A DNA stretch of 64,000 bases from Numida meleagris (lineage: Eukaryota > Chordata > Aves > Galliformes > Numididae): contig NC_034410.1 of assembly GCF_002078875.1 (NCBI RefSeq), positions 80,170,664 through 80,234,663 of the forward strand, in the 5' to 3' direction. Shown here in pieces: positions 36,721 through 49,240 of the stretch (position 1 is the stretch's first letter; every line of letters starts with the position of its first letter). Position numbers and translations under genes: made by a program. Under the pieces are notes generated by a model. That model ran no database searches and was not told the DNA's origin. It saw nothing but the letters and a program-made list of their open reading frames with translations.

Positions 36721-37510
36721 ACTGATGTAAAAATAAATGTTATATTGATAACATTATACATTTATCTTAAGAAGGCATTTTTTTTAAGCAAGTGAGCTTA
36801 AAGTGTTTGAGCAAGTGTTAGTTTTTTACTCTGTACTATGCAAAACAACACATATTTTATCTGTGACCTGAAGATATACTGATAGTTTTATAGAAGGTAA
36901 GAAGACCAAGAATGTCCCTTAATACTTTTCTGCTTATTAGAATCTGGAATATTTTTATTGCAGATTGTGTTACTATGAAATAAAAAAAATGATATGCTTT
37001 AAGAAAGAGCTGTTGAAATCCTGTATTGTTGCTGATATTCCTAGGAAATGTTATTACGGTAGATACTAAGACTTCTACTAGAGTACAAAACAGGTAATGA
37101 GCTTACTTTACAAGAAGAAAAAAATCTTAGCAGAAAATTTGACTGGATCAGCTAGTACTGAAAATCTTGTTGAAAATATCTACTTTATCTGTACTGAATT
37201 TGAAGAATCAAAATGAATATCAAAAGTAATGATTAGATGTCTTATTTTCTTATCTAAAAGACTGTAAAATCCATTGCATTTTACTGTGCTTCTACTATTT
37301 ACCTTTCTACCCTGGATAAGTCTTTCTGATGATTTTCTATTCAATATATGTCAAAGTATTGAGCTTTGGCTCAACTTTCAAGAACAATCATAAAAACAAG
37401 AGTAAAAAGGTTTTCACAAATCATCTAACAATTACGTCATTTGACAAGTCACTAGATGATTTGTAGCAAAAAATATTTTGAGGTTGACAAGGTCATAAAA
37501 CACACTGAGG

Positions 37511-37790
37511 TTAGGAGTCTGTAAGATTACTTTCTCTACAGACTTGGAACTTTGACTTCAAGCTCTGATTTAGAGCAAGGCATATATGGACATGATATTC
37601 TCCTTGTCCCACTGTGGCAGCTGGAGAAGATGGAACTGTATCAAATCTCAAGGTCTGGTCCCCCAGATCTTCTGTACTGATCACTGATTCCATCTTGGGC
37701 TGAGCTTTCTCATACAGCTCATTTATCTGAGTATTTTCACTGTTGCCCTGCAGCTCAGAATGGAGTATGCATATGACTTCGATAGTAGGA
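37511..37790 (-). other. Unassigned minus-strand open frame, about 92 codons
   Basis: From a TGA just upstream (plus-strand position about 37791) the minus strand stays open to a TAG at 37511. The only ATG lies at 37693, giving a 60-codon downstream part. The amino-acid composition is balanced (many Glu, Ser, Gln, Thr), unlike the Lys/Phe/Ile-rich chance frames elsewhere, and the DNA is less AT-rich than its flanks. I recognise no domain. It could be a decayed exon, a retro-element piece or chance. No strong acceptor or donor pair bounds it; a weak acceptor (TTATAG) lies at its upstream edge. Confidence 0.2.
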
Positions 37791-40700
37791 TGCCTATAAC
37801 ATCACTTTGTTTTTTGTGTGAAATGAAGTTAGGAAACTAAAATGCAGAAGGATTGACATAAAAGCAGGCATGATGGAAAACATAATCACAAATATTTGAA
37901 GCCAAAATATTATCAATTAGTCTCTTAAATATCCTATAAAATTGCAATTACTAATTTTCCTTATATTTCCTTATATTGATTCATTTTGTTTCTGAGTTGG
38001 GTTTTAATTTTTGTTCGTTTCTTATTTGTTTTCCTTTTGGGGTTTCACTAATCATTTAAGTAAGTGTATATAAAATTGTCCAAGATGACTTTACCCTTAA
38101 ATATAGCATATTGACACGATTTAGAAAAAAAACCAAAACTCTTCACAGCAATCATAGTAGTCGAAGGGTGTTGTGGTTAAAAGGCATTTAACATAGAATT
38201 TTAAAATCCAGATTTAGTTTAGCTGTATTAAGAACAGACTGTATAGAGCAAATCAGGAACTTTTATTAAATAACTTCAATACACAGCAACAATTTTGTTA
38301 CGTAAATATGTAATCAAGTGAAAAGAAAGGACTGTGAAATTAGCTTATATTTATATTTTGATTTATTACTATTAAGTCTTGCATTTTTTTTCCCTAGCAA
38401 TGACAACATCTTTTGAAATATTTATAATCTGTGTATAAATCGTCTCTCTCCATTGGACAGTCTATATGAAAAGTATATTGTCTTTTCATTGAAATCAGGC
38501 TATACTTTCAGAGGCTTCACATGGATTCACGGGGAACTTGCTAAATTGATTAAACTTTATGTCCATAATGTTTTTTTTTTCTTTATATCTGTATAAGCAG
38601 ATTCATATGCAGGAACCACTTCAAAGCCTCTCTGATTTAATTGTTAAATATCTGACAGATTTTCTTTTATCTATAGTCTATTTACATTCCAGATAGAAAT
38701 CCTGCTTTAAGGATTTTACAATTGATTACATTCTACCTTTCTGTAATAGCAAACTGAACATTTTTGATGTTAAATTTTCTCTTCTTTTCTACAATAATTT
38801 TGTAGAATCTAGATACAGCTAAGCGTTGTTTGCTATTTGCATGTAGATCGGTATTACTCATGTGATAAGGATATGATAGACAAACCTGGGTGGTTCAGTA
38901 GAGCTAGGAAACAGACAAGGTTATGACAGCCCAACTCCTTAATTAAGAGCACTCAAGTAGAGGATTTTGAATGGCGAGAGACTTCATAATAAATATTGTG
39001 CTTAGAACTACATAAAACATTTGTCTGATTATTCTCCTTGTGGTTTTTTTGTCTTGCTAGGACTAAAAATAATTTTCTACAGATTAGTGTTTTCTATATA
39101 TCTCAGAGAGTAAAGGAACATAAAAAGGTCCTCAGTTGCTGGTGCTATTCTCTAATGAAGAAACGGAAATAAGCTTCTCATACTTGCCAGTGGGAGTGAA
39201 GAACAAGGCTGGGACAAGGTGTAACTGCTATAGATCCACCCCAAAGTTAGACTAGCACAATCTATAGGAGAAGATTGAATAATAACCAGCTATTTCTAAA
39301 AATCTCTTTCTGCTTCGTAAGATATGTTTACAGGCAACACAGCATGACGTTCTAGTCTTTATTTTTGAATTCAATTTAGTTGTTGCACCGATTTTGCTCC
39401 ATATAGTCTCTTTTCTATGTATGTGGAAAGTCTTCTGGAATAATCCTCAAGGACAGTTAACTGCATAGTATTAGGTTAGGTTTCTTACTAAATCTGTTGT
39501 CATTGTTACTACTACTTTTCAGTACTTCACAACTGTTTATTGCTGTAGTGTTACTTCTTCCGTATATGTTATCAGGCAGAAATATTAGACTTTCCAATTT
39601 TTGCAGGTTATAGAAAATGGTTTCCAAAATAAGACAGCTACAGAACACAACCTTTCAAAAACATATTGGTGATAGATCTCTGGGTGAATTAACAACATTC
39701 TTGAAAAACATTTATTCTCACTTGATTCTATTTATGATGGCAAGGGATGTAGGAGTTGCCCAAATTTAAAAGTCTTTCCATTTTTCATCTTATAGTTTCC
39801 AAAATTTTAAACTTCCATTTAAAATTCTGTTCAAAAAGTAAAAACACAACTATTTACATGATATTATTTGTTAAATCATTGAAGATTTACTATAAACCTG
39901 AAGCTTACCTTATCTTGATCTCATCTAACTTTGTGATGCATTGTGGCATGTAGTGATGGAAAAATTGTGCAGTCTGCTTCAAGATTTGAATGAAATATTG
40001 TTTTATTTTACTGTCTTGGTCTGAAATAAAGGTACATTTATAAAATACCAAAATTCATGTCCTAAAAAGCACTCAGCTCTGAAACAAACAGAAAATTAAA
40101 CACTAAATAAGCAGCTTATTAAAGATAGTAATTTAGACATACACATTTTAATTGCAAGTGTTGTTTGTTTCATTCATTCAGATCAGTGCAGTGGCAATAG
40201 CTAACTCTTTATGCTTAGATGCAAACTCTTACTAATTTGGATGCATCTCTACAACTCTTTTGTATTATGTATGTTATAATTTGTCATAATAGTCAAACAA
40301 GATTTAATTCTGGCAATCATCCAGTCAAAAGACTAGATAAATTATAAATGTTATAAAAGTACTAATCTATTAGTTTGCAAACTGTATCTGAAAACTTAAG
40401 GTGGAATTGTATTTCAGTTCACTGAAAGTTTTTTTTCTCATATGTTCAGGCCATAGCCTGCTTTTTGGACCATTTCTGCTTTAAACTAGGCTGTATCAAT
40501 ATGAAATACATAATATGCCTCTACATTACACGTGTTCATATTAAAGAAGCTGATTCCTTCACAATTATAAATTGAAAACCAATGTAAAGGATCTCTAAGA
40601 TGAATATTTTAAAACACTGTAAGATATCAATGGCTGATTATCAGTCTGAAAGGCAAATTTGTAGGAACAGTCTGTACGATTCAGCTCTGACCATCACAAA

Positions 40701-41441
40701 CCTGTACCAAAGTTCATAAAGCCACTTTCAGAAGTTTTCATTAACTTTAATCTCTTACTGATTATTAGATTTTAGTGGTGAATGTTTCCAAGAGTTCACT
40801 CTAAAAATCATAGATTTTATGCTCAAGAAAATTGATATCACCTTAGGGAAAATGAAAGAATCAGCTTCAAATTGGCCTGAAAGATAAAAATTTTACCACT
40901 TCTTGAACTTTAGAGGGAAATTGTTTAAGACCTTAAACTGCTTGTGCAATTCCAGAAAATTAGGTTAGCATAAACATTATTACATGCACATCAAATTCTC
41001 ACTTTAATGTGAAGTAGTCTTCTGGGTTGTGCGAATTGTAAACCTTGGCTATGACTATCAATGGAGCGAAGTGGTTTTAAAAAGAACTGACAGTCTTTGA
41101 TGATTAAGTGACTACTTTAAATGACTGAATTTTAATTAGAACAATTTGGCTGAACTAACATTAGCAGTCCCATGATTCCACTAGCAGAACAACTTGATTG
41201 GTGATAAATTTGTATCTATATTTAAGAATGCCTAGTTTCATGTTGATTAGAAAACTGTACCTACCCAAACCAGCATGGATAAAATTTTGACTTTGTAATA
41301 AGAATGAGATAAGACTATGGAATCTAATTAATTGATTTGTTATCTCTTGAAAACTATAACATCTTATGCTATGCTCATGTTCTTTTAAAATAAAAAATCT
41401 ATCAACTAACCATCATCTTTAGTTTTCATAACATTTTTAAC

Positions 41442-41493
41442 ACATTTTTTTTCTTTTATTTCTTTCCTTCTCTCTCTCCTGTTATTTTTTTTT
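41442..41493 (+). repeat. Pyrimidine-rich tract
   Basis: Mostly T with C (TTTTTTTTCTTTTATTTCTT, then CTTCTCTCTCTCC and a T(9) run). It could serve as a polypyrimidine tract, but no exon is recognisable after it. Confidence 0.7.
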
Positions 41494-44400
41494 TCAAACT
41501 TCGTATGCGTACAATGACTTACAGACTGTACTTCAATCTGAGGAACCCTAATATAAAGAATGAAAAACTAACAGAAGGTATTGGTGAATATTGTGCTTTA
41601 TCTTTCATGTGGTCTTTCTAGATTTTTCACCTTCATTTTTCAGAGATGACCCTGTTAAATCAACAAAATAGAGATATTAAAAAAACAGTCATTTATCATA
41701 CATAATGATATGATGCATTGTCTTGGTTTTCACAGAGTAGTGAATGGCCTTCCTTTGTGTTTTTTGAATAGAAGTATTCAGAAATTGCTGTGAGGATGCC
41801 ATATTGTTAGAGAATGTTAAGTCTGCTTAGGAACAGTAGATGAAGAAAAAGTATTTCAGATGTTGTGAAATCACGTTTCAAGTTTTCTAAGCTGTATATG
41901 AAAGATAAGTAGAAAAATGTTGGTATTTTTCAGTAAAAGAGTCAAACGGTTGGTAGTTGTATCTTATACAATGAGTTTCTGATAGTTCAGACAAAAAGCC
42001 TTACAGTCCAGAAAATGGGTTATGTATCTGAAAATGGACGTAGTTGCTGCACTTTATACAATTGATTTTTAATCATTTATTTTCTGTATGAGAGTCATGT
42101 TGTGAGAATTTACGCTTATGTACCTTCCCTCCAACTGCACCCTAAAGTTATGCTTAAAAGAGTGCTGGGAGACTTTCTGGGCTGTTGATACTCTCCTGCT
42201 TACCTTCTGTTATGTTGGACTGCAGTAACTGTCTGGAGCTTAAGGAAAATGAGAACTGACACAAAGCTTTACCTGTCTGCAAGGAAAAATAATTTTAAAT
42301 GAATAAAGAGGTCAGTAGAAAATTATTAATTTTATGCTCCAGTTACTTTTATTATTCAAATGTAGTACCAATGGCACTGCAGACATATATGAAGGGAAAA
42401 AAGAAGTGTATATCCACTTTTCTTCCAAGGCCTTTGACTTTCTTTTTAACCTCGATCTTTGTTTTACATATAAATTAAAATTCAGTTCTCTTGTTATCCA
42501 TAGTTTAGTTTCATTCATTCATGCAATACTGTGTATGGTGCTTTTCAATTCATGACTTACATAGGCACTTCAGAAACTTACATTTATTATCACTCATTGT
42601 TCACACGTGCATTGCATACATAAACACAAAATGTTTAATAGAAAGAATCTAAAATAAAATGTGTCATAGAAAAGGAAGAGAGGACCACCACCTTCAGAGA
42701 AAAGTTGTAGGTGGGGAATATGAGAAGAAACAGGAATTGTGCTGTGGCATGTATCTGTCAACAGGCACCCTTCCATGAGTTAATAATAAGAGGAGCTCCT
42801 CTGGAGCCATCACTGCTCCACAGTGTGCCCAAACAAGGGGGAGAACATATTCAGGGAAAGGCAACATGGGAAGAGGAGATTCATTGACATTGACATTCAG
42901 TGAGGCAGGGCTGAGTCTAGTCTGCAGACTGAAGAAGGCAACCATTAGGCCAGGAAAGAAACGGGATAGTGATACTGATTTTAAATGAACAAAGTTAAGC
43001 AGAAGGTTTTGTAGTATTATTTCTACTCACAATCACTCTTACTCCACAGAAGTTTTGGTGCATTACCAAAGGAGTCAGTTCAGCAGCACTCCACTTATAA
43101 GTGCTAAGTATCAAGCACAAAGTTGAAAAGCAATGGAATTTTAAGAATGTGTCTTTAAAAACAGGATTTAAGCTTGTTTTTTAAAAGCACTTAAGTGCTT
43201 TGCACTGTAACTGCAACCTGCAGTTATGTAAGAACCTGCTTGCAAGTAAGTGGAAAATGCAATACAGCTTGGCCTTAAGTTTGAAAATGTTTATTTCTCC
43301 TTATCATTTAAGAGGATGAGGAGGATTTGGCCTTTAATTTGTGGTAAAAATGCTCCTACAGAAAAAGAAAAAAATAGCTTTAGAGGAGCGCAAAGATTTT
43401 AGCCAGATACAAAGCATAACAGTATTTCTGTTCAGCTTCCTGATTATTCACTTTAGGATAGCCAGCACATGCATTGCTGTAACTGCCACTGGTTTAAAAA
43501 AGGTAGCAACAGAGCTCAGTATGTTTAGCAGCTATCTTAAGCAGGCAATTGCAGATACAATTCAGCAGAAAAATAGATCAGCTACTCAACTACACCTTAA
43601 AAGACATTCATTAAATTTAAGCTATCTTGAACCAACAATAGAAATAACTCCCAGATGCAAAAATAGAATAAAAAATAAAAATAATAATAAAAATACCTAT
43701 CAGTTCTGGAAAGTTTAATCCCAATGGGCTTAATTGCCTGAAAATATTTTGTTAAGTTTAAAAAGTGTACTCCTTTACTCTGTATTTCACATGGCTCACT
43801 ACTGTCTTCATGTCCTCTTGATAGAATCAGATTTGTGAAGGACATGCATTTATTTCTGTTTTTGCTATGGACATTGTGTTATTTTTCTGCTTTACGTTAT
43901 TTCATATGCTAATTTTCATAGTGTCTGTTAGGGAACACAGCTATTCTATGGTAAATAATGAAGAAACAAACAGAAAAGTGTCAAATTTTCAAGTTAAGAT
44001 TTTAATTCCACAATTTTCTTACAAATCTTACATTCTTTCAAAACAGGGAACAAGCTACAAAATGTGAAGATGTCAGATGAAACATAATGTATAAATGACA
44101 AAACCAAGACAAACAAAATCAGCTGATGCAATGGGATGAACAAATATAAGGAAATGATGGTACTGAAAAGTAAAGAGTTTAATAGGAGAGTTCACCGTTC
44201 ACCTAATTAATTCAAAATGTAATTTTGCACCTTCTTCTTTTTAACACTTTTTGGTAAGGGATGAAGAGAATAATTGTTATATGCTCAAGAAACGTCCTCT
44301 ACAAAATGAACAAACACAATTTCTAGGGTTTTGGATTTTCATTTTGCTTTAAGTTTAGAAGACTATGCTGCCAAATTGTTCTGCTAGAATCAAAAATGAA

Positions 44401-44569
44401 TTGCATTCTATAACCTGCACAAAGATGAATCACACCCATGGAAAATTATTTGAATGATCAGTGATCCATGTTGTGACCTTTACCTCCTCACTGTCTTCTT
44501 TTCTTCATAGTTATTTTCCCCTTTTTTCTTTTTGATGGTTTTTGTTTGAATAAGAAACAGTGGCTAATT

Positions 44570-44598
44570 GTTTGAACATCTTTTGAACATCTTTTGAA
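44570..44598 (+). repeat. Short tandem repeat of 11 bp
   Basis: TTTTGAACATC and near-copies occur head to tail about 2.6 times, a slippage-type duplication. Confidence 0.85.
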
Positions 44599-44871
44599 GC
44601 ACTCCATTATAGTTGGTTATATCAGTGTTGCAATACTTCACTTTGTCTACTCTCCTACTATGTTAATGACAAGCAAACCGAATGGGCTAGATGTTCAATG
44701 CGGTGTGAAGGGTACTCGATGCACAGCTCCTATTAATAATAAAAATAAATCATTGTGGCTAATATCCTGTGCACTGATAAGGTTAATATTTTGCAGTTTT
44801 CTTACTTCTCTGCAAATGTTAGCTGTTAATTCACACAATAGTCTTGGGAGGCTGTTTTAACCGTGTACGTT

Positions 44872-44944
44872 TGTCATGGTTTTGTGATTTTCGATTATTG
44901 GTATTCCACATCATAACATCATGTAGTGGATATACCCGTTGACA
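44872..44944 (+). mobile_element. 73-bp miniature (internally deleted) LTR of family A
   Basis: The first 64 bases (TGTCATGGTTTTGTG through GTGGATATAC, 44872-44935) match the 5' end of the 530-bp family-A LTR. They are followed directly by CCGTTGACA (44936-44944), exactly its 3' end. About 457 internal bases are missing, with at most one base of junction homology. The element is flanked by a perfect 5-bp duplication ACGTT (44867-44871 and 44945-44949), the same duplication length as copy 3. So both true ends and the insertion site survive while the LTR body, including the TATA box, is gone. Deletion after insertion is the simplest explanation. Confidence 0.9.
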
Positions 44945-45117
44945 ACGTTGCTAAAACCCAAACCTATAAATCCAGATGTTGCTGTCTGAATATTTTTTTT
45001 AATTAATTTTGAGAGGTTTTCTGTATAAAGCCATGTGTGTCAGAGGAAGTAAATTGTTTTTATCTCTGTACTCAAGCAATTTTATTGGAATACCTAGCTA
45101 CACATTTAAAAACATCA

Positions 45118-46024
45118 GTACGTGCACGTTAATGCCTTTGTCAATGACCCAGGCAGCAAGATTGAGCGCACTCTCAGCAGATTTGCAGATAACACCAAGA
45201 TGAGTGACACAGTTGATCCGATAGAAGAGAGGGATGCCATCCAAAGGGACCTGGACAAGACAAAAAATTTGGTCCATGTGAACTGAAAGAGGTTCAGCAA
45301 GGCCAAGTGTAACATGCTGCACTTGGGTTGGGACAATCCCAGATATATGTACAGACTGCAAGGATAACTCATTGAGGGTAGCCCTGCAGAGAAGGATTTG
45401 CGGGTTCTGGTGAATGAATGACTGGGCATGAACCAGCAGTGTGTGCTTTCAGCCTGGAAGGGCAACAGTATCTTGGGCTGCATCAGAAGAGGGGTGCCCA
45501 GCAGGGAGAGGGAAGTGATTGTCCTGGAGGTCTGGGGCCTCCACAAGGAACATATGGAGCTGTTGGATCAGATCCAGAGGAGGGCCATGGAGATGATCAG
45601 AGGGCTGGAGCACCACTCCTATGAAGAAAAGTTGAGAGATATGGGTTTCCTCAGCCTGGTAAAGGCTGACAAGGCTCCTGGGAGTTCTCACTGAAGCCAT
45701 TCGGTACTTAAAAGGGAGCTTATAAAACAGATGGAGAGCAACTTTTAGTGCAATATGATGATGACAGGATGAGGGAGAACAGTTTTAAACCAAAAGAGGA
45801 GAGTTTTAGATTAGATTTTAGGAGGATTTCTTTTACTCAGAGGGTGGTGAGGCACTGGCACAGGCTGCCCCAAGATGTGGACGCCTCATCCTTGGAGGTG
45901 TTCAGTGTCAATTTGGATGGGGCCCTGAGCAGCCTGATCTAGTGATTAGCAACCCTGCCCATGGCAGGGGGTTGGAACTTTGATGACAGTTAAGGGCCCT
46001 TAAAACCCAAGCCATTCTATGAAG
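45118..46024 (+). mobile_element. CR1 LINE 3' half with reverse-transcriptase C-terminus
   Basis: About 0.9 kb of CR1 in sense orientation, the longest uninterrupted copy in the window. It starts in the RT palm (FVNDPGSKIE, then RFADNTKMSD at about 45176-45205), continues through IQRDLDK, KCNMLHLG, AEKDLRVLV, the LLDQIQRRAM and YEEKLRDMGF blocks and the C-terminal block, and ends in the 3' UTR and a short tail (CCATTCTATGAAG) at 46024. The catalytic FADD reads FADN, removing one metal-binding Asp, and several stops and frame changes are present (for example near 45286 and 45419). It is a 5'-truncated, dead copy of an ATTCTATG-tail subfamily. Confidence 0.94.
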
Positions 46025-47282
46025 AATTCTTCAGTATCACTTAGCTAAGTATATGGTTCTAGGTCAATTCTGTCAAAAATTGAACTCACCTTTTGGCTTG
46101 GCTTGAAAACTCTTTCATTTTGTTCCCCACTCTGTTGCTGGAAATCTCCAGTCTATTCTCTTATAGATAGGATATGAGTTGCTGGCAAAGACAAATACCC
46201 ATTTTTTAAATTTTTCATTGCCTGGTTATATGCAATGGATATAAGCTTCTGCAACAGTACAGCTGATATGAAGAAAAGTCAAGAATGCAAAGGAACATGA
46301 ACAATAGAAATGGCTCCCAAGTTTTACCCCATCAGGCATAAACACGGAAGATAGATTTCATGATGGTAATTTGCCTTGTCCTTCTTTCTCTGGCCTTTTG
46401 AAGCCAACACAGTAGCACAGGCAGACTCCCCAACCTGTCCAAATCTATGCTGGACCTTTTTGTGAGATACTCGTATTGACACCAATTAAGTGGGTGTCAG
46501 AAAGCTAGAGAATGAAAGCTCCTAATATGAGCAAGGTGAGGCTGACTGTCAGTGTCAGATGATGGGAATAATCATGACTGGTAGAGACGGAGTAATAAAC
46601 AAGTAATTGATAAAAATAATTAGAGAACTGATTAAAGGAGAGGAAGCCAATGCTCATCTAGGGTAGCATGACAGATTAGTTACTACAGGATACCTAAACT
46701 GTTAAAACAAACATGGGTTTAACTGTCTCCCTAGCTTCAAGAAGTATTGATAGGGTAAAATAGAACACAGTAGGTATTTGGGAAAACTAAAAATTGAGGA
46801 AAAGAAAAAAACAAAAGGACAGACAAGTGCAGTAAACTCTGAGGCAGGGCAGTAATTGAAAAATGAGCAACATGTAGGGCTGGAAATGGAAATAAACAAC
46901 AGACCAACAACAGGAAGCAAAGTGGAGGATGGAAAAGGTTAATGGAAGGAATGAGAGGGTCCAGCTGAGAGCACTGGAAATTATTCACTGAAGGAATAAG
47001 TGTTCAGAGAAAGGATGTTTGTGTCCTGGGAAATACTGGGTTACTAAAATGTGATTCCTAACTGCAAAGGTCTATAGAAGCTACTTATATCATAATTTCA
47101 AAATTAAAAGTTAGTCTGTGGAAACATAATATGTAACAAATGTGGTGATAAATTAAAAAATATACATTTATAATTTCTTCTTTTTGCTTTAACTTTATTT
47201 CTTAGATAAATGACCAAGGATTTTGTTGTATGGAGGGCTTTCTCACTATAGGCTAGTCAGAAAAATGTGGTTATTTTTCTAG

Positions 47283-47420
47283 TAAATATGAATTTTTAAG
47301 TATTTTCTGGTTACGGGGAGAAAACACTCTCTTTATTATCATAAAAGTGCTATGAAAATTGATGCCACTATGCTACCCATTACTTTGCCTCTTCTTTTCC
47401 TTCTTCTGCATAGCATAATG
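47283..47420 (+). other. Candidate exon: acceptor, ATG, hydrophobic codons, strong donor
   Basis: TTATTTTTCTAG ends at 47282 (possible acceptor). An ATG with G at -3 lies at 47352, followed by 23 codons with a hydrophobic core (LPITLPLLFLLL), ending exactly at a consensus donor GTAAGT at 47421. This mimics a signal-peptide first coding exon. The caution is that the hydrophobic core is encoded by a pyrimidine run (CTTCTTTTCCTTCTTCTG) followed by CATAG, which itself looks like a strong acceptor, so the real signal, if any, might be a 7-base microexon at 47414-47420, or nothing. I recognise no protein, and no matching downstream exon is identifiable. Confidence 0.2.
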
Positions 47421-48830
47421 GTAAGTAATGTTGTTTCCCCCTTAGACAGTTTCAATCAACCCGTGAAAATCAGAGTGTATTTGTCTTTCTTGTGTACAAC
47501 AGTGCCAAACTCTTGGAAACTGTTATACTTGCAGAGCATTACAGCTAAATTACAGCAAACACCAATGGGTTTTCATATTTGGTTGTCTTAAAGACCAAAC
47601 TTATTTATCATGATGAATATATTAACATGGAAAAGTAAATAATTTGATAATAATTTATCAATTTTTTTTTCCTTTTTTTTGTTACATTGTGCTTTGCTTT
47701 TATTTATTTCTTTTTTAATAGGAGTACACTGGTTTTAACATGCTTGGTTGGTTATGATAGTGGTTGCTTGTAATAATATATTATTATAACCATCCCCATT
47801 TATTTTTATTTGCAGTATTTTAGGTAATATTAAACAAACTAATTATGTGAAGCACTTCAGAATGATCAATACAATAATCAAGCAAATATCTAAGAACACT
47901 TTACTCATAGTTGAGAGTGCAATTCATAGACCACATCCATCTTTCCATTCCACTGATGTAAATCAGGAATGACTTATTTTAAGTCCAGATATATAAAAAG
48001 AAAGAAAAAAGAGAATTTTAAGAGAAAGAAATGTTAGGTTGTACCATATGACCATTTGTTATAACATCCATATAGTTCATCCCCTTTTTCTTGATTTAGT
48101 GTTGCATAGGAATCTACAATTATTTGCTAAAATACACAGTAACTATAATGTTTTTAATGAAAAATACTGATCAAATTTTGGAAACATCTCAAATTTAGGT
48201 AAGTGAATGAGAATTTTGATTTTTTTTCTTATTTTTGTGTTGTATACTATGTAAGACATCTATAGCAAAACTCCTGTTCAGAGAAAACAAAGATCTGTGC
48301 TATAAGGACGCATATCTGTATGGGCTGGGACCTTCCTCTCCTGCTTAACTCTGTGATTTCAGGTATGTTTTACTACCTATATGAACTAGTCCATTCCCTC
48401 CATTCTTCCTGCCACACCTTTTCACTCTATGGGGCATTGATTGTCATTACAGTGCTTTGGACTTGACCCTGAATAATAAGGATCTTTTATCTATTAGACT
48501 TTGAAGTCCTGCTGCAATATAGGCGATAACACTAAACAAAATGGAAAGATGTTTCCATGCAAGTTGAAAATTAGTTTCAATAGGCAATCGTTTATGTGTG
48601 TCTAAGCACATGAGTTCCCTGGTAGCTGGCAGTATTACTCAAGATCCATGGGACTCAGTACTATGTCCTTAATTAACATTTATGTATAATGATCAATATG
48701 TACATATATAAAAGTAGTATAAAATTGCTTAACTTATATGGTATTTTATCTGTGTATTTTGGGGTCACAATGATATCCATCCTCTCTCTCTGGAATTCAA
48801 GAATGAACTAATAGTGTATCATAAGCTACA

Positions 48831-48862
48831 GAAAAAAAAGAAAAAGAAAAAAGAAAAAGAAG
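48831..48862 (+). repeat. Purine (A/G) tract
   Basis: GAAAAAAAAGAAAAAGAAAA-type repeat, a microsatellite-like A-rich run. Confidence 0.85.
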
Positions 48863-49212
48863 TCCTATACAAGGTATAAGGAAGATGTTAATTTTAAGAC
48901 TAAACTGATAAACCAGTTTGAATTGGTGCACACTGATGTATATTTTGCCTACAGAAAATTTTTATTCAATAGAAATATATCAGAGGAGATAAAGTGTAAT
49001 TTAATCAAAAACACATAAATTTCTTGCATAGACAATGGCTTTTTCTATTTTAGCATAACAAAAATTCACTGAAATATAAGCAGCTTATCTAATGGCTTTT
49101 CCTATCAGCTATGAAAAATTGGCTGTATAGTTTTATTACATGAGATGAAGTAAGAAAATCTATTTGGTTAGGATTTCTTCCCTATCACTGCATACAGAGA
49201 GTACATATGGCT

Positions 49213-49240
49213 TATGTTCTGCATAATATGTTCTGCATAA
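49213..49240 (+). repeat. Perfect 14-bp tandem duplication
   Basis: TATGTTCTGCATAA occurs twice head to tail with no mismatch. Confidence 0.95.

Larger units (their letters stand above)
35843..44866. other. AT-rich non-coding stretch, 9 kb
   Basis: No convincing gene. It holds the second unit of the 65-bp repeat (36497-36561), alternating purine-pyrimidine stretches (36345-36395 and 36615-36720), a candidate minus-strand frame (37511-37790), a pyrimidine-rich tract (about 41442-41493) and a small triplicated 11-mer (44570-44598). The 43341-43718 frame (125 codons) is low complexity at its ends and has no motif. The 42660-42960 segment is less AT-rich, but I do not recognise it. Confidence 0.5.

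Noticed and set aside
43341..43718. 125-codon plus-strand frame
   Set aside because: Its start is a Lys-rich A-run and its end an Asn/Lys-rich AAT/AAA run. The middle shows no domain and no clear exon boundaries.
45115..45546. 143-codon minus-strand frame
   Set aside because: It is antisense to CR1 ORF2. The sense strand explains the openness, with recognisable RT motifs.
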